The translations under genes were made by a program, and so were the position numbers. Below the pieces are notes generated by a model, which saw only the letters and a program-made list of their open reading frames with translations, made no database searches and was not told where the DNA came from. A stretch of DNA of 64,000 bases from Orychophragmus violaceus (Eukaryota > Streptophyta > Magnoliopsida > Brassicales > Brassicaceae): the NCBI GenBank assembly GCA_030180135.1, contig CM058232.1, positions 92,678,630-92,742,629 on the forward strand, read 5' to 3'. Every line of letters starts with the position of its first letter. Positions within the stretch are counted from its first letter, which is position 1. Shown here one piece after another: positions 46,163 to 56,613 of this stretch.

Positions 46163-47359
46163 TGATATATCATGGTTTTTACCGGTTTTAGACCATGATA
46201 TAAGTATGTTTTATAGTCTTTTGGTGTTTCTTTAGAGTCGTTTGCAGGTGTTATTAGGTACATGCACGTTTGGGGTGGAATTGGAGATTATGGAGCTTTT
46301 TGGAGCATTTTGGTGTTTTGACCCGAGAGATAGAGTTCACTGTCCAGAATAGAGTAATGCATTGATCGACACACATATGCATCGATCGACGCAGAGCGTG
46401 ACCAGACAATCTCGCGAGAGTTAATGAAGAATGATGATATTGCACGTTTGCCCAGAAGTTCCAGATATTTACACAGAAGCCCCAAGTCGTGATTAGGCTA
46501 ATATAATTAGGTTTTTGAGTTTTATTTTACATACGCTATCATACTTTGAACTGAGATTTTCTGAGAGATTTTGGGGCTGATCTGAATCTGTATTGCTTCC
46601 TGCTTTTAGAGAAGATTTCGAACCCCTTTATTCCTTTAATCTCTTTTATGCAATCTATTATTTTATTGATCATGTTTTCATTATCTATGTCTGAGTAGAT
46701 TCATAGTTAGGTTTAGGGATTCTCATTAGGGATTTCATGACTTGCTAGTTTTATTAATTTCAGTTAAGGATTCATATCATAATTGTTCTTCGATCTAAAT
46801 TGTGCTTAATGCTAGTTCTAACCTGATCACTTAGAATCTAGACTTTAGGTTGTTAAATTGACACGACAGTGTGGTTTAGAATCTGAACTATTTAGGTTGA
46901 GCAATTGAATTACTCGCAAAGAAATTTGTGGTTTAGTTGAATTGTGAACATATCGAACTTGATCTTAAAGCTGGTTTATTCTGTTAGGAATTACAAAGAC
47001 ATTTGGATTTCTACTATTAGACTTAGAGAATATCACAACGACAGTTCGTTAATTCTATACCTGTGTTTGAGTTCTAGAACTGTACTTAATTTGATCCTGA
47101 CAGATAATTTATATGCTTGTCTGATTTCCTGAGAACGCCCTAGACTTAGCGCTTTTAATTAACTGCTTTCAAAACTGATATTCTTGCTAATGATTTACTT
47201 TTCTGCTTACTTTTAGTTTCTCACCACTTTCACCTAGTTCAAACTTGACTGTTCTTAATCTATCGTTGACCGGAGTCCTTGTGGATTCGATACCCTAAGT
47301 ACTACATCTGCATCATTGTGCACTTGCAGTTATAATAAGGATAAACCTTGACCCTATCA
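46163..47359 (+). repeat. 5' LTR of F
   Basis: 1197 bp, TGATATATCATGG...GACCCTATCA. Dyad pair at 46363/46383 (20 bp), then GCAGAGCGTGACCAG. Confidence 0.92.
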
Positions 47360-47365
47360 AGTTTT

Positions 47366-47383
47366 TGGCGCCGTTGCCGGGGA
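47366..47383 (+). promoter_or_regulatory. Primer-binding site, tRNA-Asp (element F)
   Basis: TGGCGCCGTTGCCGGGGA lies six bases after the LTR, the classic Athila/Tat Asp-tRNA site. Confidence 0.92.
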
Positions 47384-47492
47384 CACTTTTGAATCTCCGA
47401 TAGATTTGAACTTAGGTTTAGAATAGGATTTTTTATTTTTGTTTTTAGTTACTAAATTTTTCTCTGTCGCAGGTATTGATTTCGCACTGCAT

Positions 47493-47569
47493 CGATCGTT
47501 ACATCCTTTGTGTCGATCGTTACAAGGCGAATATGAGTTGAGTCGATCGTTGCATCTTAGCATCTATCG
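47493..47569 (+). repeat. Two paired-dyad cassettes just before gag of F
   Basis: Cores 47493/47514 (21 bp) with tail CAAGGCGAATATG, then 47544/47564 (20 bp, second core CTATCG) with tail CTGCGAATACAAAAG. G has a pair at the same place (58249/58270). Confidence 0.88.
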
Positions 47570-47593
47570 TTGCACTGCGAATACAAAAGGTTT

Positions 47594-50185
47594 ATGCAGA
47601 CGCATGAAACCAGAAGTAATCAGAACTCGAATCTTGTTAATCATAGGCTTGAAGAACTTGCTAGACTAGAGAGAACTAACAGGAAAGATCAACGAGCAAG
47701 GATGGTGCGAGAACACTTGATTTTGATAGCCGATGCTCAAGGTGTCCTGAGGGACAGACAGAACAATCCGCACAATGCTGCTGGGCAAAGGATTGATGCT
47801 GAGGGAAATGTAATCCCTGACCCTGTGGAACCTGAACCGCAACAAGCACAAGGCCAAGGTCAGAGGCAGATGTTTGTTCGTGAGAGGACTCTTGCTGACT
47901 ACAACCGTTCAGATGAGTTTCATGCTAACCGGTCAGCAATTGTACCTCCTGGTTTTGAGAGGAATGACTTAGAGATCAAGACCATCTACTACTCTCTGCT
48001 GAGGCAGAATGCCTTCCATGGTTTCCCGACTGAGCAGCTTATGGATCATATTGATGAGTTTGAGGATATAGTCACCGGAATGAAGTATGATGGAGTGAGC
48101 CAGGACTATCTGTTTCTCAAACTCTTCCCCAACTCTCTCGCTGGAGATGCTGCTGCGTGGCTGAAACAACTTCCACCTGGGAAGTTTACTACATGGGATG
48201 CTGTGAAGAGTGAGTTCTTGAGGCACTTCTATGATGATGCTCGCTCTGATCAGTTGAGACAGGACATTCTCACTTTCTACCAAGGTCCTATAGAGCCTCT
48301 TAAAGCTGCCTGGATGAGATTCAAGAAGTACCAGCGTGACTACCCGCATCATGGATTCACAGAAGTGACATTGCTAGGCATCTTCTTTAGAGGCATTGAT
48401 CTCCCTTACCAGACTGCGTTGGATAATTCCAGCAATGGAAATTTCAACACGAGGACTCCTAAGCAAGCTAAGACATTGATAGACAACTTGGTGAGCAGTA
48501 ATAGCTGCAAGACTGCTGATAGGAGAAGGAAGGAGTCTGGTGGGAAGATAGATAACCAGGAGATAGCTGATATTAGGAGTAATTTAGACACTGTCTGTAA
48601 TCTGTTGGCTGGAAAGAAAGTTGTCCACTTTGCTCAAGATGTTGAGGTATTTGGAGCTGAAGAAGACAACCAGGAAGAGGATGTGAACTACATTGGTGGT
48701 TCTGGATTCCAAGGAAACAGATTTGGGAATTAGTCTGGTAAAAAGTTCTTCAATGGTGGACAGAAGAGTGCTTTCACAAGCAACCAAAACTCTTCTGGAT
48801 TTGGACAGACTTGTGGTTTTCAGAAGCCTTTTCAGCAAGGTAATCAGAGAAGCTATAAGTCATTTGCTTATCAGACACCTCCTGCTGCTAGTACTCATGA
48901 GAGCAGGATGGAAGCCATGATAGAACAGTTGATGGAAAGTCAAACTAAGATTGTTGTGGACTCCAACAAGAAGCTGGATGTTGTGTATGAAGATCTGAAT
49001 GGAAATTTTGTGTCCTTAAGTACACATGTGAAGCAATTGGACACACAGGTGAGCCAAATCTCAAGCTCCATTAAGGGAAAAGGTGTAGCAGAAACCCACA
49101 TTAAGGCTTGGTCAGTCTATATTGACGATGGATCAACCCGAGGTGATAAATTTGAGTTGAATACAGCTGAACTGGTGGAAGAAGCTGAAAATTTCAAAAA
49201 TGAGGAAAAACTCTCGGGTGGAATCTGTGAAAAATCAGACGCATCGATCGATGCACCCTATGCGTCGATCGTTGCAAGTCGTGGACACACAGATTCGCTT
49301 GTCTCTCTTGGAGCTGATGAAGAGACGGATCAAGAGCTTATTAGACTATTCCCTGGAGTGTCTGAGATAACTCAACAGGAGATTAATGCGGTCAGACATC
49401 TTGGAGAGATAGATGAGAAGTTTGAAGAAGAGCCACATTCTGATGATCCGCCGTATCACCCTTGTGTGCAGAGATACCTGTGGAAGATGCTGCCTATGGA
49501 CGAAGTGCTGAAAGATTGGGTGATAATGGTCCCTAGACAGATCAGTGAGGTGTTGCTAACAAAGATCCCTAAGAAGCTACCTGACCCTGGTGTCTTTGTG
49601 ATGAGTTGTTCTATTCTTGAGGATAGCTTTACGCGTTCTCTTTGTGATTTAGGAGCTGCTAGAAGTCTCATGCCATACTCTGTGGCAGAGAAGCTGGGGA
49701 TGACAGATTTTTCACCTACTAGGACCTCTCTTGTCCTAGCTGATCAGTTGATAAGGATTCCAGAAGGAGTTCTTGAGGACGTCCCAGTGAAAGTTGGAAA
49801 CTACTGGGTTCCGACAGACTTTTTGGTGCTTAAATACCACAGTGAGCATGATGATGCTTTGATACTTGGGAGACCATTCTTAGCCACAGCTGGAGCAGTG
49901 ATTGATGTGAGGCATAGTCTGATTGATCTCCATCTGGGAGATGAGCCTCTACATTTTGAGATGGATATGCTGCGCAAGCCGCAGATTGATGGTCAGACCT
50001 TTACCATTAGAGATCGAGATGGAGAGCAGACGAGTGGAACTTTGGTTTCAGATCCTGGAGATCATCACATCCCATCACCATCATTTCTTGGACGAGCTCA
50101 CGCAGACACAGCTTACTTTCCTCCTTGGATGAGGAGACTTTCACCGAGGCACTCACAGTCTCTGTTGAAACCTCCAGGAGCCTGA
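47594..50185 (+). pseudogene. Athila-like gag-protease of F, one in-frame TAG
   Basis: The first good ATG is 47594. The frame would be 863 residues and is interrupted only by TAG at 48731-48733, where E has Gln. Order: N-terminal Arg/Gln-rich helix (1-40); gag domain (about 100-340; HFYDDARSDQ, MRFKKYQRDYPHHGF); Gly/Gln-rich stretch (about 365-430) containing the TAG; coil with EAMIEQLMES (about 440-500); linker with an in-frame cassette (core 49245/49266; SIDAPYASIV); protease (about 590-840) with CDLGAARSLMP and LILGRPFLATAG. It stops at 50185. The TAG lies at the gag-protease border, so readthrough is imaginable, but C-to-T decay is simpler. Confidence 0.9.
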
Positions 50186-50227
50186 TCTTGTTCGTCCGAT
50201 CAAGCTAATGACCTTAAAAAATCGCTG

Positions 50228-50245
50228 AGTGGGAGGCAACCCACT
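50228..50245 (+). ncRNA. Conserved hairpin of F
   Basis: AGTGGG pairs with CCCACT around AGGCAA, 43 bp after the protease stop; compare GGTGGG/CCCACC in E. Confidence 0.65.
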
Positions 50246-50336
50246 GTTAGGTTTGTACATATTGATTTTTGGTGTTTTTCTTCGGATTTCACGTTTTGGT
50301 TTTGTTTTTACAGAACACGAGTCTGGAGATGTGTGA

Positions 50337-50459
50337 CGATCGTTGCGGTCATGTGCAACGGTCGTTGCAACTGGTTTAAATTGAAATTAAAGGTACGTTG
50401 CGCTAAACCGGAATCGACTCGGTTCACTAGCGACGATCGTTGCTCATCTGCAACGATCG
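50337..50459 (+). repeat. Two paired-dyad cassettes between hairpin and ORF1 of F
   Basis: Cores 50337/50359 (22 bp) and 50434/50454 (20 bp), mostly GCAAC...GTTGC arms. AG/GTAAGTG, a strong donor-like site, follows at 50476/50477. Confidence 0.88.
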
Positions 50460-50650
50460 TTGCACCCACGACCTAGGTAAGTGCCTAAATCCTTTCTCTT
50501 CTCTTTTCTTCTCCACTTCGCCGTCCGTACAACCGAGCACCCTCTACCCTAAATCACTCAATTCTTCATCATTTTCATTGATTCAAAGCTTGTTCTTCTT
50601 ATTTTTACTCTCTCTCTGTGTTTCTATAGCCTAATCGAAGCAATTCCGAG

Positions 50651-50912
50651 GTAAGAGCTCTCAAAGCTTGAAATTAGAGATTTTTAGGTTTGAGGTGATG
50701 ATTCCGTACTGTTATAAACTTGATTTAGGTTGATTGGTGATGGAATTTTGCTGTTTGTGAGATTTTGGGACTGATTTTGCACGATTTGAATCGTAATTTG
50801 GCGACTGTGAAATCGCCTTGCAACGATCGTCGCACTTGTGCAACGGTCGTTGCACTGCGACTTCACAGGGAGTTCTGCCGTGACTAATATTGTTTAATTC
50901 TTTTGATTGCAG
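50651..50912 (+). other. Candidate intron before ORF1 of F
   Basis: CCGAG/GTAAGAGC at 50650/50651 and TTTTGATTGCAG/ATG at 50912/50913 fit plant splice sites, and the acceptor abuts the ORF1 start. A dyad pair (50824/50844) lies inside. A better donor at 50477 is the alternative. Splicing would explain how a distal ORF is translated. Confidence 0.5.
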
Positions 50913-52337
50913 ATGCCTCCTCGCCGACAACCTCGCAAATACAGAGCTACTACAGCAGCCACAGACCAGCCTCATCCACCAGCTGAGTGGTTTCTTCGCG
51001 ACTCAGAACCACATGAGGATTATCAGAGAGATCGTGAGGCCATAGCATTGCCTTGGCCCAGAGCAGATAAGACGGAAATCCCAACAGACAAGGAGTGGGG
51101 TATGGAGATTTGCGAGCTACTTAAGACTGACACATTTACTGAGCGGTCGTTGCATGATCACTGGGATGAGTACAATACACTGCTCTACAATGGGTGGTGT
51201 CACATGACGATCAAGCCAACCAAGTTCGCTGACTATTGGACTTGTATAGGTATGGGCATTGATGAGCAGGTGCTGACATTGGTTAAGAGCATTGGTCTGG
51301 GGACAATGCCTATGCAGCACTATGAGTTGTATCCTGATCTGGTAAGCCAGCTGATGGCTACCTGCAGAGTTATTTATCCTAACCCAGACAGCAGGAGAGC
51401 TTCAGGAGGTATCTTTACCTTCATGTGCCTAGGAATCAGGTATAGGATCCCACTTCTTGATATCTGCCGCATTTATGGATTTAGCATTGAGCCTACACGT
51501 ACCGGTATATCTCTTGAGTGGGAAGCGCCAGAGGCTCAGTATTTCTGGGATCACATTGGTAATGGCAGATACGACTCACGGACTACGAAGGTGATTCAGG
51601 TTAGGCATCCTGTTCTCAGATATGTGGCACGCATCTTGGGATATATTCTGTTGTGCAAAGCTGAAGCGAACAAGATGCGTAAGAATGAGCTGGAGATGCT
51701 TTTCCGTGGACTGGGAGAGCAGTTCGTTGACGTTGAATTGAGAGATCCCACCAGAGGATTCAACTTAGGAGCTGTGTTTGCTAATCACTTGTGCTCTCTG
51801 CAGAAGAAGGCTTACGATGGGAAGGGCACTGAGACAGTAGGGAGTCTGCTTACTCCCATCTTTTGGCATTGCAGGATCCCTTTAGAGGGTACAGAGTGTG
51901 ATGACAGTAAGGAGTACCTCGATTTTACCCATCTGCAGAGTGCTATATGGCTGAAGGAGGGACGCATATGGGTGTATTATGACACTGACGCTAGGAAGCG
52001 TGGTGTAGATCTTCCTGCTGCTGATGTGACTAAGATCGATACATTGGATGCCTTGCATTTCCTGCCTCCTACGCGCGATCAGCGCAGTGTCCCTACGATT
52101 GCTCATCCGTTGGGAGAGCCTTCTACACGAGCTTCTTCTTCTTCTGCACCTGCACCTGAGTCTGCTGCACATGACATAGGCCCTTATCTTGTTCCTTCAG
52201 TTCCTTTGGGAGAGATGTCTGAGACTGAGTGGAGAGAGCGTCAGGATAGGATACTGAAGACTATCTGGGAGTGGATGCGTGGCTGTACTTGCAGGAGACA
52301 GCCACAGATTCATCAGCCTGTTCCTGCCAGTCGATAG
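50913..52337 (+). CDS. ATHILA ORF-1-like protein of F, intact
   Basis: A 474-residue frame starts at ATG 50913. I recognise it as the ATHILA ORF-1 family (PF03078-type), the second gene of Athila elements, sometimes called env-like from its position; its role is unproven. It begins with a basic PRRQPRKYR stretch, then an alpha-helical body with many conserved aromatic and Cys residues (YNGWCHMTIKPTKFADYW, IPLLDICRIYGF), and ends with a Ser/Ala/Pro-rich tail and a basic Cys pair. I see no signal peptide or clear membrane helix. No stop or frameshift is found, whereas gag has one. E and G lack it. Confidence 0.85.
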   Translation: MPPRRQPRKYRATTAATDQPHPPAEWFLRDSEPHEDYQRDREAIALPWPRADKTEIPTDKEWGMEICELLKTDTFTERSLHDHWDEYNTLLYNGWCHMTIKPTKFADYWTCIGMGIDEQVLTLVKSIGLGTMPMQHYELYPDLVSQLMATCRVIYPNPDSRRASGGIFTFMCLGIRYRIPLLDICRIYGFSIEPTRTGISLEWEAPEAQYFWDHIGNGRYDSRTTKVIQVRHPVLRYVARILGYILLCKAEANKMRKNELEMLFRGLGEQFVDVELRDPTRGFNLGAVFANHLCSLQKKAYDGKGTETVGSLLTPIFWHCRIPLEGTECDDSKEYLDFTHLQSAIWLKEGRIWVYYDTDARKRGVDLPAADVTKIDTLDALHFLPPTRDQRSVPTIAHPLGEPSTRASSSSAPAPESAAHDIGPYLVPSVPLGEMSETEWRERQDRILKTIWEWMRGCTCRRQPQIHQPVPASR

Positions 52338-53787
52338 CGCTCTCCGGTTGTTTCTAGCGGTTCTGATCCTATGGCTGGCCTAGATGATGAGAGCGAGTGA
52401 GATTGGTCTCCATTTTCTAACATCGGTTCTGTATTTCTTTTTCACTTTTTCTTTTGCATTTTTCTCTTAGGAACTTATGTTTGGGATGATATGCTTGCAT
52501 TTGGATTATCTATTGCTTTGATTTTGCTTGTTTGCAGTGTTTTTCAGCTTTCAGGTTCGAAATTTGATATCTTCTCACGGACTAACCTGCTAACTGCTGA
52601 CTGATCCGAGAAATCGCAATGCGTCGATCGACACGGTCATGTGTGTCGATCGTCACAGCATGAAAATCGCATTGCAGCGATCGTTGCGGTCCTGAGAAAC
52701 GATCGATCCATAACGCAAATCGCCCTGCAACGATCGACGCACTTAGTGCAACGGTCGATGCAGGTGTGAGACAGGTAAAAATCAGACAGAACTTAACTCA
52801 TCCCATAATATTTTTTCTTTCTTTTTACCAATCCTTAGCTTGACACTACTGGGGACAGTGTGTTTTAAGTGTGGGGGAGTTAGCTACTGACTTTATCTTT
52901 CTATTTTCTTAAAGTCAGTCCTTTTTCAAAAATTTGTTTTATTGAGTCAAAATGGTTTAAGTAAGAAACAGTGAATTTTTGGGAAGTTAATAACACTTGC
53001 AGGAACTTAAGTGACCATTGGGATGAGCTTGCAGATGATCTCTGACTATTAGAAAATCCAACACGGATCAGCCTACTGAGAACACCCAAATCACTTCAGG
53101 TATCAGAGGATCCTTTTACTGACTTCACCATTATTACTGACTTAATTTTCTCACCTAAGGGTTTGGTATACCTTTAGTCGGATTCCTTTGTTAGTTCATA
53201 CACAGCTTGTAAACCTGTCCAATTTGGTTCTCTTCTCCCCTTCCATAAAGTTAAAAAAAAAGTAATAAACTTAGTAGCTCCGAAGTGGTCTCGGGAGTGG
53301 TAGCTACCACTATCACCTGTTGTGCATCCATGGAAAGTGTCCAAAGTACACCCTAAAACGGGAAGAACACTGATAAAAAAAAAATGATACCCAGTGGGGA
53401 AAAATCAGTTGTTAAGGAAGGGAAAAGAGAAGAAAGGGACCAGAAAAAGACAGTATGGTGGTCTAGAGCTGACAAAGTAAGAGTCCATGTGCCCTTTGAT
53501 CGATACTCCTTAGGTGAGACCGCACTTAGTTGCTTATAGAAGTCAGTAGGGTGAATTTGAATGCGTGAATGTGATTGTGGAGTTTACTCAGAACAGTTGC
53601 TAAGTGTGGGGGAAGTATATGTTGGTCTTGATGTCTTCAGGCGAAATATTTCATGTGGTTTACTAAGGGGGATCTGAGTGTTGTTGCTTCTAAGTTAAAA
53701 AGAGTTTCTGAAAGTTCTTAAACCTCTTCACCATGTTTTAGTTCTTTGTTTTGCTTGAGGACAAGCAAAGGCTAAGTGTGGGGGAGT
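52338..53787 (+). other. Untranslated 3' region of F
   Basis: No gene. A three-unit cassette array (52625-52757), ACAG/GTAAAA (52774/52775), an imperfect CACTACTGGGGACAGTGTG hairpin (52845) and AAGTGTGGGGGA at 52867, 53602 and 53774, the last being the LTR-adjacent polypurine tract. Confidence 0.75.
52625..52757 (+). repeat. Three tandem paired-dyad units, period 53 bp (F)
   Basis: Cores 52625/52647, 52678/52700 and 52731/52752; pair spacing 22, 22 and 21 bp; unit spacing 53 and 53 bp. Same layout as 22044-22177 in E. Confidence 0.9.
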
Positions 53788-54972
53788 TGATATATCATGG
53801 TTTTTACCGGTTTTAGACCATGATATAAGTATGTTTTAGAGTCTTTTGGTGTTTCTTTAGAGTCATTTGCAGGCGTTATTAGGTACATGCACGTTTGGGG
53901 TGGAATTGGAGATTATGGAGCATTTTGGTGTTTTGACCCGAGAGATAGAGTTCACTGTCCAGAACAGAGTAATGCATCGATCGACACACATATGCATCGA
54001 TCGACGCATAGCGTGACCAGAAAATCTCGCGTGAGTTAATGAAGAATGATGATATTGCACTTTTGCCCAGAAGTTCCAGATATTTACACAGAAGCCCCAA
54101 GTCGTGATTAGGCTAATATAATTAGGTTTTTGAGTTTTATTTTACATACGCTATCATACTTTGGGCTGAGAGTTTCTGAGAGATTTTGGGGCTGATTTGA
54201 ACCTGTACTGCTTCCTGCTTGTCGAGAAGATTTCGAACCCCTTTATTCCTTTAATCTCTTTATGCAATATATTATTTCATTGATCATGTTTTCATTATTT
54301 ATGTCTGAGTAGATTCATAGTTAGGTTTAGGGATTCTCATTAGGGATTTCATGACTTGCCAGATTTATTAATTTAAGTTAAGGATTCATATCATAATTGT
54401 TCTTCGATCTAAATTGTGCTTAATGCTAGTTCTAACATGATCACTTAGAATCTAGACTTTAGGTTGTTAAATTGACACGACGGTGTGGTTTAGAATCTGA
54501 AATATTTAGGTTGAGAAATTGAATTACTCGCAAAGAAATTTGGTTTAGTTGAATTGTGAACATATCGAACTTGATCTTAAAGCTAGTTTATTCTGTTAGG
54601 AATTACAAAGACATTTGGATTTTTGCTATTAGACTTAGAGAATTCTCACAACGACAGTTGGTTAATTCTATACTTGTGTTTGAGTTCTAGAACGGTACTT
54701 AATTTGATCATGACTGATAATTTATCTGCTTGTCTGATTTCCTGAGAACGCCCTAGACTTTGCGCTTTTAGTTAACTGCTTTCAAAACCGATATTCTTGC
54801 TACTGATTTACTTTTCTTCTTGCTTTTAGTTTCTCACCACTTTCACCTAGTTCAAACTTGACTGTTCTTAATCTACTGTTGACCGGAGTCCTTGTGGATT
54901 CGATACCCTAAGTACTACATCTACATCACTGTGCACTTGCAGTTAGAATAGGGATAAACCTTGACCCTATCA
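53788..54972 (+). repeat. 3' LTR of F
   Basis: 1185 bp, matching the left LTR apart from substitutions and a 10-bp shortening near 53918. Dyad pair 53978/53998 (20 bp). Followed by GTTAG. Confidence 0.92.
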
Positions 54973-54977
54973 GTTAG

Positions 54978-56196
54978 CTTGACTATGAGTAGGAGATCAG
55001 GCTCCTGGGGATTTCGACAGAGGCAGAGAATGCCTCTACGAAAGTCTCATCATCCAGGGATATGTGTATGCGGTATCAGCCTAAGAGCATCCAAGGAACG
55101 AGGGAGTAGATCCAGGGCTTGTGTGAATCTTGGGTGGGATAGAGCGTTTCCCTGAAATCACAGTGATAGAGTCAGGTACTAAAGGTGTAGAAGATGCATA
55201 CCTTTTTGTTGGTAGAAGTGTGATGTCTGGAGCTTTCTGCTTAAGAGCATTTGCAGGTGCTGAAGATGTTAGAGTAAGTCCATGAGGAACTACCATCTTC
55301 TCTTCTCCACTATCAAACACTATGGTCTCACCAACCTGGATTTCTTGATCCGCTTCAACTGTAAATGTCTAACCGTCAATGGTATGTGTTCGCAGCTTAT
55401 CTATCATGAAGTGCAGAGGCTCATCTCCCAGATGGAGATCGATCAGACCTTGCCTCACATCAATGACTGCTCCAGCTGTGGCTAGGACTATGGTCTCACC
55501 AACCTGGATTTCTGGATCCGCTTCAACTGTAAATGTCTAACCGTTAATGGTATGTATTCGCAGCTTGTCTATCATGAAGTGCAGAGGCTCGTCTCCCAAA
55601 TGGAGATCGATCAGACCTTGCCTCACATCAATGACTTCTCCAGCTGTGGCTAAGAAGGATCTACCAAGCAGTAAGGGATCGTCCGGTTCAGCTTCGTATT
55701 TTAGTACAGCAAAGTCAGTGGGGATCAAGCATTTTCCCACTTGGATAAGGATGTTCTCGAGGATCCCTTATGGCTTCCATCTTGAACAATCGGCTAGGAT
55801 TAGAGAGATCCTAGTCGTTTGTAAGTCCATCAATCCAAATCTTACCACCACAGAGTAGTGCATGAGATTTATACCAGATCCCAAATCACACAGAGAGCGT
55901 GGGAAACTGTCCTTGAAGATATAACAACTTAGCACAAAAACACCTGGATCCGGTAGCTTCTCTAGGACCTTATTGAACAGCACAACGCTGACATGTGAAG
56001 GAATCTTCACCAATCCTTCTTTCAGATTTCCATCCTCAGGGATCATCCTTTCTACATACATCCACATAAAAGGGTGCATCAGTGATATATCAACCATTGG
56101 GATCTCTGTCAGCTCCTTGTCCATTACTTCCTTGCATTCAGCTGCATTCAGTTCCTGTTTGGACTTGTGAGGAGGTCTAGGGAATGGAATCCTCAC
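54978..56196 (-). pseudogene. Protease part of element G, with internal duplication
   Basis: From 56196 down: the region before protease, the active-site block CDLGSGINLMHYSV (about 55900), LLGRSFLATAGEVIDVR (about 55650), and a C-terminal part repeated by a 168-bp tandem duplication (55321-55488 and 55489-55656). It ends with a short homologue of the E/F C-terminus near 54990. Frameshifts and stops (for example near 55770 and 55535) break it. Confidence 0.8.
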
Positions 56197-56263
56197 TTGG
56201 CGGGAGCTTTCTTCTGCACAGATTGGAGATCGCAGAGAACCTGTGCCTGCTCGACCATAGTGT

Positions 56264-56510
56264 TGATCGGCATTAAAGTGGTGTTAATCGACACTCTGTG
56301 AATATTCTGAATCCCACATTGATCTCATTGGAATGTCGACCTCGGAGTTGACCCCGGTCGATTTCTATCCGTCATCAGGACTCGAAATCCCTTCCTTAGA
56401 GGCTGTCGAACCGTCAAAATGGAGCATGGTCGATTTTTGTTCGTGTTCAAAACTTGAAATCTCCTCTTTTAGCACTGGTGTCGACCGACACTGGATAGTG
56501 ACGTTGATCG
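56264..56510 (-). repeat. Decayed dyad pairs in the gag-protease linker of G
   Basis: Cores TGATCG/TAATCG at 56264/56285 (21 bp) and CGACCG/TGATCG at 56482/56505 (23 bp), in the same linker position as in E and F. Confidence 0.75.
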
Positions 56511-56613
56511 ACACTGGTTCCCCAATTTCAGAGACGTGTTTCTCATCTCTGCAGCTCACGAAATCAACCTCCAAGGCACCTCCAATTAGCTGTAGAACGG
56601 CCTCTTCTTCATA

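Larger units (their letters stand above)
46163..54972 (+). mobile_element. Full-length Athila-like element F, gag-protease plus ORF1, no polymerase
   Basis: 8.8 kb with LTRs 46163-47359 and 53788-54972, tRNA-Asp primer site, gag-protease (one TAG), conserved hairpin, cassettes, an intron-like segment, an intact ATHILA ORF-1-like gene, a second cassette array, three polypurine tracts, and GTTAG duplications. No reverse transcriptase, RNase H or integrase is found in any frame, so it depended on a relative. The two LTRs differ by scattered substitutions and one 10-bp indel, so it is older than E. Confidence 0.92.

Noticed and set aside
20833..52757. Dyads as perfect RNA hairpins
   Set aside because: Arms are often mismatched types (for example GCAAC with GACGC), so pairing is not maintained, while core and spacing are.
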